Source: Deltaproteobacteria bacterium RIFCSPHIGHO2_02_FULL_40_28 (lineage in GTDB: Bacteria > UBA10199 > 2-12-FULL-40-28). Taken from it: DNA of 64,000 nt. The DNA lies in NCBI GenBank assembly GCA_001798135.1, contig MGRJ01000004.1, positions 1 to 64,000 of the forward strand, given 5' to 3'. The position numbers and the translations under genes are program-made. Below are positions 22,251 to 30,094 of the stretch, in pieces; position 1 is the first letter of the stretch, and every line of letters begins with the position of its first letter. A model generated the notes under the pieces. It did not search any database, had not been told where the DNA came from, and was given only the letters and a program-made list of their open reading frames with translations.

Positions 22251-22817
22251 ATGAAAGCAAGACTTCAAAAATCTATTGTTCTTTTTGGTGGAGCCTTTGA
22301 TCCTCCTCATTTAGGCCATCGTCAAGTCACCGAATTTTTGGCAGGGCATCCTTCTTTTGACGAGGTGTGGTTAGTCCCCGTAGCTGATCATCCTTTTTCA
22401 AAAACCCTGGAAGGGTTTTTTCATCGCAGTACAATGGTGGCTTTAAATATCCAGGGTTTAAAAAATGTTTTTGTTTGTGAAATCGAAAATACATTATCCA
22501 AACCTTCTTATACCATTCAAACAGTTTTAAAACTCAAAGAACAATATCCCCATTATCGTTTTACTTTAGCCATGGGTTCTGATTGCAAAGATCAGTTAAA
22601 AAAATGGAAAAATATTGAACAGCTTTTTCAGGAAGTAAGTTTTCATTTTATTCCTAGAGCTGGTTTTGAAAATTCCCCTTTTTGTGATATTTCTAGTACC
22701 CAGTTACGTGACATGTTATTTGCAAGAGAAGAAGACTATACCAAGTACTTGGTTCCCTCTGTTGCCAGCTACATTGAAGAAAACGGGCTTTATCAAGAGC
22801 TACCTTATGCAGCGTAA
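22251..22817 (+). CDS. nadD: Nicotinate-nucleotide adenylyltransferase
   Basis: NadD joins nicotinate mononucleotide and ATP to make deamido-NAD in NAD biosynthesis. The GGAFDPPHLGH nucleotide-binding motif lies near residues 13-23, and the C-terminal ISSTQLRDML (usual ISST.IR) completes the nucleotidyltransferase signature. 188 residues is a usual length. The stop overlaps the nadK start by 11 bases, giving a compact pair for NAD and NADP. nadC lies far downstream at 62484, so the pathway is scattered. Expected in the cytosol. Confidence 0.93.
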   Translation: MKARLQKSIVLFGGAFDPPHLGHRQVTEFLAGHPSFDEVWLVPVADHPFSKTLEGFFHRSTMVALNIQGLKNVFVCEIENTLSKPSYTIQTVLKLKEQYPHYRFTLAMGSDCKDQLKKWKNIEQLFQEVSFHFIPRAGFENSPFCDISSTQLRDMLFAREEDYTKYLVPSVASYIEENGLYQELPYAA

Positions 22818-23640
22818 GTTCATTCAAAAAATTTTAGTCATTGCCAAAGAAACGCTTCATTTCTCATCTTCTCAAAAAATTCCTGGTTTTAATGTTGAGC
22901 ACAGTGCGGCCAACAAAAAACATAAAGAAGCCCTAGAAATTATTTTTAAAACCCTGGATAGCTTGAAATTAAATTATGATGTGGGTTATGGAAATCGTTT
23001 TCCTAATCCCAATCGTTATCATTTGGTTATTACTGTAGGTGGGGATGGAACTTTTTTAAGAACTGCCAAACGATGTGATGATGTTTTACTTTTAGGAGTT
23101 AATTCTTTGCCAGGAATGAGTGTTGGAGCCCTTCTTTCTTGTACAGCTTATACATTTCCAAGAAAAATAAAGATGGTATTAAAGGGAGTGGCAAAAAAAA
23201 TGAATCGGTTACGTGTGGGTATTTTAGTTAATGGGAAAAAACTTCCGTTTTTGGCTTTAAACGATGTTCTTTATGCCAATGATTGTCCTGCAGGGACAAC
23301 CCGCTATCTCTTGCGTATCAAGGGTTTAATGGAGAATCAAAGAAGCTCAGGTGTGTGGATTGCTACAGCCTCTGGTGCAACTGCTGCTATTGGCGCAGCA
23401 GGGGGTATCAAAATGAAATTGGATGAAGTTGGAATACAATACTTGGTGAGAGAGCCTTTATTTTTTTCAAAAAAATTCAGTTTCGTAAATGATATTTTAA
23501 AAAAAGAATCCATCACTCTTTGGAATAAAACAACCCATGCTTCTCTTTTTATCGATGGAACCCAAGTACGGTATCCTTTGAAATTTGGGGATAAGGTTAC
23601 ATTTTTTGTTTCAAAAAAATCATTAAGAACAATTGCATGA
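22807..23640 (+). CDS. nadK: NAD kinase
   Basis: NadK phosphorylates NAD to NADP. Seen: VGGDGTFLRTA (family GGDGT motif), NSLPGMSVG where the family has NxGxxGFL, LNDVLYAN where NE is usual, then GVWIATASGATAAIGAAGG (usually the G..STPTGSTAY segment). The active-site strings are thus rather divergent, though the order is right. I choose the start at 22807 rather than the in-frame 22666 because the latter overlaps nadD by 150 bases and encodes residues unlike the family; from 22807 the protein is 277 residues, a normal size. The next gene overlaps by four bases (ATGA). Confidence 0.85.
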   Translation: MQRKFIQKILVIAKETLHFSSSQKIPGFNVEHSAANKKHKEALEIIFKTLDSLKLNYDVGYGNRFPNPNRYHLVITVGGDGTFLRTAKRCDDVLLLGVNSLPGMSVGALLSCTAYTFPRKIKMVLKGVAKKMNRLRVGILVNGKKLPFLALNDVLYANDCPAGTTRYLLRIKGLMENQRSSGVWIATASGATAAIGAAGGIKMKLDEVGIQYLVREPLFFSKKFSFVNDILKKESITLWNKTTHASLFIDGTQVRYPLKFGDKVTFFVSKKSLRTIA

Positions 23641-24515
23641 AATTTTTAATTTTTGTCCTGTTCGGATTGTTGCACATGTGGAGTAGGAATTTATTGTCAT
23701 CCCCGCGGAGGCGGGGATCCATCTTCAAAATTCAAAGATGGATTCCCACCTTCGTGGGAATGACAATGTTGTTATGGCCTTCTTTTTCTTTAGCTTCCGA
23801 ATCTGCAGATCAAAATTTTTTTTATTTTCAAACCCAGCTCAAAAATTTTGAAAAAAGTCACAATGCATCCTTGATCAGGCGATTTAACGAAAATAATCGC
23901 AAGCCCTTATCTGGGCTTTCCAAAAAAGAAAAACGTTTTCAAAAAGAATATAAAGAGCTCAAGAAAAATTTTTCTTATTGGAATGAGGTTTATCATTTAA
24001 AACAAGCTTTGATAGAAACTTACAAAGGAGTAGGGGCAGGTTCTAAACCTGCTCAAGCTGTAAGGAATCTGTGTAGGGGCGAACCCATGTGTTCGCCCAG
24101 GCCGACACATGGGTCGGCCACTACCCAAATGGAAGATGAGGCAAATCGATTGGCAATTAAATTGATTCAGGGTATTATGCGTTTGGCAGAAGAATATAAA
24201 ATAAATACTTTTCCCCTTGTTCATAATTTTTTGATTAATTTTGGTTTGGCTAAAAGAGGGGCTTGTAAGCATTGGGCAGAGGATATTTTAAAAATTATTG
24301 AGGGGATACCCAGAGATTATTTTGTGGCTTATTGGGCAGAGCATAAGCCTGGAAGTATTGCAGAACACAATGTGGCTGTTTTAGCCCCGGCAGGGGCCAC
24401 ATTAAGAGACGGGCTTTTAATTGACCCTTGGCGAACAGCGGGTAAACCATTTTGGATACGAGTAGATGCAGATCATCATCAGTGGAAACCTTGGGCGTTT
24501 TACGAGCCAAAATAA
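23637..24515 (+). CDS. Secreted transglutaminase-like protein carrying repeat inserts
   Basis: The N-terminus MKFLIFVLFGLLHM and the later MLLWPSFSLASES look like two halves of one Sec signal peptide, split by a family-A repeat of 69 bases (23 codons). A second insert of family-D palindromes (24030-24124) adds about 32 residues in the middle. The C-terminal part has a Cys-His-Asp arrangement, C210 in RGACKHWAED, H244 in EHNVAV and D263 in IDPWR, the order of transglutaminase-like cysteine enzymes. A role in the envelope is likely but the substrate is unknown. Whether export still works with a split signal peptide is open. It is coupled to nadK by ATGA. Confidence 0.75.
   Translation: MKFLIFVLFGLLHMWSRNLLSSPRRRGSIFKIQRWIPTFVGMTMLLWPSFSLASESADQNFFYFQTQLKNFEKSHNASLIRRFNENNRKPLSGLSKKEKRFQKEYKELKKNFSYWNEVYHLKQALIETYKGVGAGSKPAQAVRNLCRGEPMCSPRPTHGSATTQMEDEANRLAIKLIQGIMRLAEEYKINTFPLVHNFLINFGLAKRGACKHWAEDILKIIEGIPRDYFVAYWAEHKPGSIAEHNVAVLAPAGATLRDGLLIDPWRTAGKPFWIRVDADHHQWKPWAFYEPK
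23696..23764 (+). repeat. In-frame palindromic repeat, family A, within a signal peptide
   Basis: A complete element, exactly 69 bases, from GTCATCCCCGCGGAGGCGGG to TTCGTGGGAATGAC. Because the length is a multiple of three the downstream frame is kept. It encodes SPRRRGS...WIPTFVGMT. Confidence 0.92.
24030..24124 (+). repeat. Two in-frame palindromes, family D
   Basis: 24030-24054 is read as VGAGSKPAQ; 24073-24124 is a double palindrome read in another frame (CRGEPMCSPRPTHGSATT). The second shows that the AGG-GGC frame is also tolerated, whereas the third frame would contain TAG. Confidence 0.88.
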
Positions 24516-24532
24516 AATATTTTCCCTCTCCT

Positions 24533-24557
24533 TTGGGAGAGGGTTAGGGTGAGGGGT
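24533..24557. repeat. Repeat, family C, between genes
   Basis: CCCTCTCCTTTGGGAGAGGG followed by TTAGGGTGAGGGG, ending three bases before the next start codon region, so it probably supplies the GAGGGG ribosome binding site of the membrane protein gene at 24560. Confidence 0.75.
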
Positions 24558-24559
24558 AT

Positions 24560-25354
24560 ATGAAATTTCGACCATTTTTTGCTTTAGCCATCCTGATGAG
24601 TTTTTACCTGGCTTTTGTTATCTTGGCCTGGATTTTTAAGGGAGTGACGGTGGTTGTTTCTAACGAAGCCCTCTACCAAATTAATATCGATAATCAAACC
24701 TTCTCGCTTGTGTTGGGTCGTGTTCCCATGGCTACTGTGTTAGCTGCTATTGCCTTAACAGGTTTTTACTTGGTAAATGAATTTTTTGGATTTTGGGCTG
24801 GTGTAGGTGCCTCTGTGGCAGCAGGGCTGATGATTGGGCTTTGCTGGACAATCATGATTTTTGTTCCCTTTGTTCCTTTTATTGAAAATGCAGAAACAGT
24901 GCATTTAATTCAAACGGCTTTTTTTGACTTAACCCGGAGAGGGGTAGTGATGAAAGTATTTTCTTTCACTGCCGGTTTTATTTTTGTAGCCCTTGTTTTT
25001 GATTTGTTTCGGAAACTTTTTCGTGGTTATGCCTCTATTCTTCGAATCTTTTTTGCCAATATTTTTGGATTAATTATTTTTGAGGCAAGCTGGACCTTCT
25101 GGAATTTTTACCCCGCCCACCCCAAACAAGAAATGTTGGCATTTTTTGCCAATCGTTATCCTCAATTCTTGGCTTTTTCTATTGCCTTGATTCCACTGTT
25201 TTATGTTCTCAAAGTGTTTGCACTTTGTTTTGTTGGGGGAGAACATACCCGCTATATGAAGGCCCGCTTTGGAAAAAAGGGCAGGGCATTTATACCCGAT
25301 GTTCCTTTTTCTCAATCCAAAAGAGATGCAGATAAAACTCAATTTGGCCTGTAG
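24560..25354 (+). CDS. Unknown integral membrane protein, 264 residues
   Basis: I see about six hydrophobic segments (roughly residues 5-28, 48-75, 80-105, 130-155, 165-185, 205-230) and a basic C-terminal tail. I do not recognise the family. A purine-rich GAGGGG lies 6-11 bases before the ATG, within the repeat at 24533-24557. The gene ends one base before the dolichol kinase-like gene and so is probably cotranscribed with it, which hints at a role in lipid or envelope metabolism. That is inference from position only. Confidence 0.7.
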   Translation: MKFRPFFALAILMSFYLAFVILAWIFKGVTVVVSNEALYQINIDNQTFSLVLGRVPMATVLAAIALTGFYLVNEFFGFWAGVGASVAAGLMIGLCWTIMIFVPFVPFIENAETVHLIQTAFFDLTRRGVVMKVFSFTAGFIFVALVFDLFRKLFRGYASILRIFFANIFGLIIFEASWTFWNFYPAHPKQEMLAFFANRYPQFLAFSIALIPLFYVLKVFALCFVGGEHTRYMKARFGKKGRAFIPDVPFSQSKRDADKTQFGL

Positions 25355-25355
25355 T

Positions 25356-25946
25356 ATGGAAGAAAAATTAATTTCAAACGAATTTGCCAGGAAATCTGTT
25401 CATCTTTTATCTCTGTTGGTGCCCTGTGCTGCTTGGTATTCTTTAACAGGCACACTTTTTGGTATTATGGCTTTTTCTATTTTGTATGGAATTTCTGAGT
25501 ATTGCAAAATCAAAAACAAATCTTTTTTACTTCAGTCTCTTATTTCTAAAATGCAGAGAGAAGATGAAAAAAAGCGTTTTGCCAAGGCTCCTCTTTTTTT
25601 AGCTGTTGGAGTTAGTGCTGTACTTTTGCTTTATTCACCTTTGGCTGCCTGGGTTGCAATTTATCACGCGGGATTTTGTGATACCATGGCTTCGGTTTTT
25701 GGAAAAAAATGGGGCAAAACCCGCATCCCTTTTTCACCTGAAAAAAGCCTTTTAGGATCTGGCCTTTTTTTTCTATCAGCTCTTCCTGTTCTTTTTTTGA
25801 TTTTACCTTATTCCAAGGCGGTTGTGGTGGCTTTGGTTGCAACTTTTCTTGAAATGCTTCCCTTCAAAGATTGGGATAATTTAATTGTGCCTTTAGTTAC
25901 GGGTTTTTTGGTTGAACAGTTTCTTTTTCCCATGGAATACATGTAG
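25356..25946 (+). CDS. Dolichol/phytol kinase-like membrane protein
   Basis: A 196-residue polytopic membrane protein of the SEC59/DGK1/phytol kinase type, which phosphorylate polyprenols or diacylglycerol using CTP. Supporting pieces: the N-terminal EFARKSVHLLS (usual RK..H), the AIYHAGFCDTMASVFGKKWGKTRI segment (usual GD..AS..G..FG..K) and KSLLGSGLFF (usual KT.EGS). The start at 25356 is chosen because an upstream in-frame ATG lies inside the preceding gene. Seven or so hydrophobic segments are visible. Substrate unknown. Its 3' end overlaps sixA tail-to-tail by 50 bases. Confidence 0.72.
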   Translation: MEEKLISNEFARKSVHLLSLLVPCAAWYSLTGTLFGIMAFSILYGISEYCKIKNKSFLLQSLISKMQREDEKKRFAKAPLFLAVGVSAVLLLYSPLAAWVAIYHAGFCDTMASVFGKKWGKTRIPFSPEKSLLGSGLFFLSALPVLFLILPYSKAVVVALVATFLEMLPFKDWDNLIVPLVTGFLVEQFLFPMEYM

Positions 25947-26394
25947 GTTGAATTAAAAACAAAAGTTTGCCCTTTCCAAAACCCACTTCTGAAATTTCAA
26001 TTTCACATAAACCAGCAGTTTTAAAATGAAGGCGGTCTTGTGGTTCGCCCCATATAAAACAGGAGGCCAATAGAGAAACGAGAGGCATGTGTGAAATGAG
26101 AAGAACATCTCCTTTTTCTTTTTCAAGCAAAGTTAAAATATCTTGAGGATTGGCCTCTGGTTTTAAGGTGTCTGTGGTGATGAGTTTACTTCCAATTTTT
26201 TGATGTACAATTTTGGCTGTCTCAAAGGTACGCGCCAAGGGGCTGGCAAGAATGGTTAATTTGGCAGATAAATGCCCCGTTAGCCACTGGCTCATCAATT
26301 TTACTTCGTCAATGCCTCTTAAAGAAAGTTTTCTTAAGTTATCTGAGGGAGCATTTGTTTCTGCATGTCCATGACGCATGAGATAGATTTTCAT
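25897..26394 (-). CDS. sixA: SixA-type phosphohistidine phosphatase
   Basis: A 165-residue member of the histidine phosphatase superfamily; SixA removes phosphate from histidine-containing phosphotransfer domains. MKIYLMRHGHAE carries the RHG catalytic histidine, followed by LSLRGIDE, SPLARTFETA (substrate-binding arginine) and the second histidine in LLISHMPLVS. Length fits SixA rather than larger phosphoglycerate mutases. Convergent with the preceding gene, overlapping 50 bases. Confidence 0.88.
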   Translation of the reverse strand: MKIYLMRHGHAETNAPSDNLRKLSLRGIDEVKLMSQWLTGHLSAKLTILASPLARTFETAKIVHQKIGSKLITTDTLKPEANPQDILTLLEKEKGDVLLISHMPLVSLLASCFIWGEPQDRLHFKTAGLCEIEISEVGFGKGKLLFLIQPTCIPWEKETVQPKNP

Positions 26395-26434
26395 AAAATA
26401 ATCATAAAGGAGGGATGGACATTTGTCATTTTAA

Positions 26435-26596
26435 AAACGGAAAAAGGTGAAAATAGGTCTTGAAACAAAAGCGTCTCGCAGACAATTTGTCTGTGCGAAA
26501 AAAAACAAACAAATTGGCGAGAGCGAGCGGCCTTAAGTCTCGATGACTTAAGGACCGCGTCTTTTGTGAAAGACCTATTTTCACCTTTTTCCGTTT
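26435..26596. repeat. Element with 26-base perfect inverted ends and internal hairpins
   Basis: Bases 26435-26460 and 26571-26596 are perfect reverse complements (starting AAACGGAAAAAGGTGAAAAT). Between them lie at least two further hairpins: CGCAGACAA / TTGTCTGTGCG near 26477-26499 and CCTTAAGT / ACTTAAGG (about 26531-26553). Total about 160 bases. No coding capacity and no clear target duplication seen. It may be a MITE-like element or a structured RNA. Confidence 0.8.
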
Positions 26597-26656
26597 GTAT
26601 GCTGCATTGCGTTATGGCAAAGAAACTTTACTTCTAACTTGCCGATAAGGGGGAGC

Positions 26657-27750
26657 ATGAAAGTAAATCCACACGCTACATCTGCAGTCTGGGAGCCTTA
26701 TTCTTCTTATCCCCAAAGGAATCCCAAGGTCAATAATCATGGGCGGCCTATGAGGCCATTGTAACCTGGTTTCCTGCCGATTATTATGAAGCCAACATGC
26801 ATATTGCACGTGATGTTGATGCTGATGGTCATTGGTTTTATCATGATCCGGCCTCTGGTGATCCTGCTACTTTTTCTTTGCCCGGAGGAGAAGTTTTGGA
26901 AGTTGATTTAAAACAAAATCCAAAAAACACTTCTATTCCTCCTGAAAATGGGAAGTGGTGTTCGGCTCGTCGTGGATTGCGTATTGGAAATACCATGGGA
27001 CATTCTATCGATCATTTACTTCCGGGAATTTATGCCAACAAATTTGAAGGTGCAAAAAATCCAAGGGTGACCAGTAACGGGGAACCAATTAAAATATTAA
27101 AAGTTCTAGGGCTTGTGCCTGTAGCAGGAGAGATGAGTCAAAATGTTTTTGCACTTTCTGATGAACAGGGAACATGGAAAGTTGTTGGCAATTCTCCGGA
27201 AGGGTATCCCATCTTAGAAGAAACCATCGTGAGAACAAATGATGGTATCGAAAAAACTTTTCAAAAAAAATGGCAACCCGACACAAGTGCTTTGGCTGAT
27301 GGAAAATTAATTTATTATTTTAAAAATGGGGTGGGCAGGCAAGAGGTGGTTTACGATATGGTGGGGAGTAATTTTCCTGGTTACGAACAAAGAGAGCTAA
27401 GACTTTTAGTTTGGAAAAAAGAAGGAGATCATCAAATTTTAAAACAAACAGCTTCACTAGAATTTCAATCTTCTCTTCCAGATCAAAGATTTGGGAAAGC
27501 TGCCCAGCAATTTTCCACCCGTTTTATTGTGAAGCAAAATGGTCACACTACTTTTTTTGGAAATGCTGTGTCTTCTTCAGCAGAGAGACAAAGAACTCTT
27601 TCCATTTTTCCTCAAGCCCCCAGGCCAGCCAGTTTAAGGCCCATGAAATCTGAAATGCGATGGAATGAAGGCGAAACCTTTGTAACAACTGATGGTACAA
27701 TGATGCCCAAGCGTGTGGAAGTGTTTGAAAAATATGCCGCGTCTTCATAA
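26657..27750 (+). pseudogene. Unknown gene with a 1-base frameshift near its start
   Basis: A strong ribosome site (AAGGGGGAGC) precedes an ATG at 26657 that opens a frame reading MKVNPHATSAVWEPYSS... to NNHG near 26743, then meets TAA at about 26762. The reading continues without loss in another frame (AAYEAIVTWFPADYYE...) into the long frame that formally starts at 26797 and runs 317 residues. One extra G in the GGG at about 26741-26743 would restore a single 365-residue protein. I cannot tell a real mutation from an assembly or sequencing error. The protein has no recognised domain, no signal peptide and a C-terminal region rich in beta strands. It lies between sixA and the FG-GAP gene. 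Confidence 0.7.
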
Positions 27751-27814
27751 TTTATATGTCATTTTTTTGACCATTTTTTATCCTTCTCAAAACATCTAGT
27801 TTAAAATCGAATAA

Positions 27815-27866
27815 AATCAAAGACTTTGCATCTTCATCTTTTTTGGATTTTGGTCTTAAACTTGCA
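27815..27866 (+). promoter_or_regulatory. IHF-like site plus sigma-54-like promoter of the FG-GAP gene
   Basis: AATCAAAGACTTT (27815-27827) matches the IHF consensus except the last position. TGGTCT-N5-TTGCA lies at 27851-27866. The gap from IHF-like site to -24 is 24 bases, one less than in the promoters of the giant and 963-residue genes. The ATG follows 30 bases after the -12 element, with AAGAGG as ribosome site. Confidence 0.65.
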
Positions 27867-27895
27867 TAAATGTCTTCCAGCAAGAGGTTTGTATC

Positions 27896-30058
27896 ATGAA
27901 GTTTTTTTATTCTTTTAGTTTTCTCATTTTTATTTTTTTTATTTCTATGGTGCCTGCAAGTCATGCGGCTTGGGAAGAAATGAGTGTTTCTGGTCTTCCC
28001 AATGATATTTATTACAGCCGTCCTGCTGTGGGGGATATTGATGGTGACGGAAATATGGATCTCTTGGTTGGTACTCAACCAGGAGTAATCAAGCATTACG
28101 AACGAGATTCTTTAGGAACTTATACCTTGGTGAGTAGTCAATTTGGGGGGACTACTTTTAATGGAAATACTTGTCCTACGCTAGGAGATTTAAATGGAGA
28201 TGGTATCACTGAAACTTTATTGGTTGGAGGTGGTAGTATTACTTACATCGATGCTTACTCTGTTTCTACTTCAGGGAGTTTAACTTCCTTGGGATCCCTG
28301 CAAGCTGATGGATCTACTCTTGCTCTTTCTAGTTCCATGGGTGCTTTTCTTTCCGATAACAATGGAGATGGCACCGTAGAAACCTTGCTTGTTGGCACGA
28401 GTGATGGACATGTGGCTGCTTATACCGTAACGGTTTCTTCTGAAAACCAAATTGCTTCTCTTACTTCTCTTGGCTACTTAAACGATGGCTCAGCAGATTT
28501 GGATACCAATGGTATTGATGCCAAACCCATTCTTGTTGATCTTGATGGTAATGGCCAAGTTGAAACCTTATTGGTTTCCAGTAATGATGGAACCATCGAG
28601 TATTCTTCTGTCACTCTTAATTCAAGTACTGGAAGCATTGCCACGGCAAGCTCTTTTCAAACTTTAAATTTATCTAGTGGTACAGAGATTAATATTGGGA
28701 GTTATGCTTACCTTACTGTTTACGACTTGGATGGTAATGGAACAGATGAAACTTTATTTGTGGGAGAAGTTGGGGGAAATCTTAACCAATATACTCTCTC
28801 ACTTTCAGAATCAACAACAGTGGCCACCTTGATAAGTGAAGAAGCTGCTTATTCTGATTTGGGCTGGATGTATTCTGTTGGTTTGGCCGATTTAAATAAT
28901 GATGGACGCTCAGAAACCCTTCTCATTGGTGAACAAGAAGGCAATGTTAATCAGTACACGTTTTCGGTTTCGGACAGTGTGCCCACTGCTACACGCAGTG
29001 GAAATGTACAAGCCAGTGGAAGTGATATTACAAATCAAAGTGGGAGTGTATTTAGTTTTGGGGATTTTGATGGAGATGGCATTCCAGATACTCTGTTAAT
29101 TGGAGGGGGCAATAATAATATTACTGTTTACAGTTTAACGGTTAATTCTGGGGTTCTTTCCTCTGTAACTGATGGAGGTTATTTAACGGATGGAAGTACA
29201 GCTCTCACATATAACCATGCTGCTCCTCACTTGGTTGACTTAAGTGGTGATGGTATCGCAGATACTCTTTTTGTTGGAGATTATGACGGGAATCTTTATC
29301 ACTACCAAGTTGCAGTTAATTCTGAAACACATGCATTAACACAGGCAACCCTTGTAGGCCAAGTGAGTGTTGCTGGATCAAGTTTAGATGTAGGCCAGTT
29401 TGCGCAACCCTTGGTTCTCGATTTTAATGGGGCTTCTTCTCCCGATACTCTTTTAATGGCTGAACGTAGTGAAGATACAATTAATACTTACAGCTTAAGT
29501 TATAGCACATCTGCCCTAACAAGTTTAACTTTTAGCAGCACAGGTGAATTAGCTGATGGAGTTTTAAATGTTGGTCAGTGGGTGCGTATGGCTGTTGGAG
29601 ATGTTGATGGAGATGGCAAAAAAGATTTGGTCGTGGCTTCTGTTGATGCTGTTAAGGTGTATCAATCTATTTGTGGAGATTCTACTGTAGATGAAGTGGA
29701 GGATTGTGATGATGGCAATACCACCAGTGGAGATGGTTGTTCTTCTTCATGTCAAACTGATGAAGCCGATTGTAGCAATTTAAGTGATGATGATGGTGAT
29801 GGTGAAACAGATTGTGATGATTCGGATTGTGCTTCTCAATCAGCCTGTGCAGCCGCAGTGGCAACTGCAACTGAAGAAGCTGCAGCAGAAGAGACAGAAG
29901 AACAAGCAGAAGAGGTAACTGGAGCAGGTGGTGGAGATGCAGAAGATGATTTAAGCATCGATTGGGAATCTGAAACCAATCCAGCAGTTGAAGCAGAAAA
30001 TAACGAAGCAGAAAAGATACCAGCTGCTGGTTGTAGTTTATCCTCTCGATTCAAATAA
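27896..30058 (+). CDS. Secreted FG-GAP/VCBS repeat protein with Myxococcus cysteine-rich repeat
   Basis: The first 28 residues form a Sec signal peptide (basic start, IFIFFISMV core, ASHA-AW cleavage region). The body has about nine repeats with a D.DGDG..D.L.VG pattern, for example VGDIDGDGNMDLLVG, typical of FG-GAP/VCBS beta-propeller blades that bind calcium and often face other cells. Near the C-terminus EDCDDGNTTSGDGCSSSCQ is the Myxococcus-type cysteine-rich repeat, then a DDDGDGETDCDD loop, an acidic stretch and a tail AAGCSLSSRFK. The tail cysteine recalls short C-terminal sorting signals but no membrane helix follows. A surface or released adhesin is likely. Promoter is sigma-54 like. 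Confidence 0.85.
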   Translation: MKFFYSFSFLIFIFFISMVPASHAAWEEMSVSGLPNDIYYSRPAVGDIDGDGNMDLLVGTQPGVIKHYERDSLGTYTLVSSQFGGTTFNGNTCPTLGDLNGDGITETLLVGGGSITYIDAYSVSTSGSLTSLGSLQADGSTLALSSSMGAFLSDNNGDGTVETLLVGTSDGHVAAYTVTVSSENQIASLTSLGYLNDGSADLDTNGIDAKPILVDLDGNGQVETLLVSSNDGTIEYSSVTLNSSTGSIATASSFQTLNLSSGTEINIGSYAYLTVYDLDGNGTDETLFVGEVGGNLNQYTLSLSESTTVATLISEEAAYSDLGWMYSVGLADLNNDGRSETLLIGEQEGNVNQYTFSVSDSVPTATRSGNVQASGSDITNQSGSVFSFGDFDGDGIPDTLLIGGGNNNITVYSLTVNSGVLSSVTDGGYLTDGSTALTYNHAAPHLVDLSGDGIADTLFVGDYDGNLYHYQVAVNSETHALTQATLVGQVSVAGSSLDVGQFAQPLVLDFNGASSPDTLLMAERSEDTINTYSLSYSTSALTSLTFSSTGELADGVLNVGQWVRMAVGDVDGDGKKDLVVASVDAVKVYQSICGDSTVDEVEDCDDGNTTSGDGCSSSCQTDEADCSNLSDDDGDGETDCDDSDCASQSACAAAVATATEEAAAEETEEQAEEVTGAGGGDAEDDLSIDWESETNPAVEAENNEAEKIPAAGCSLSSRFK

Positions 30059-30094
30059 CTTGCAATTCTTAAGTTAAACAGGCAAATTTTTTAG

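Noticed and set aside
26571-26596. Rho-independent terminator of sixA or the neighbour
   Set aside because: The stem is very long, loops over 100 bases, and no U-tract follows; it is also upstream of sixA rather than at its end.
26641-26660. Sigma-54 promoter for the frameshifted gene
   Set aside because: TGGCAA occurs near 26614 but no TTGC follows at the required distance.
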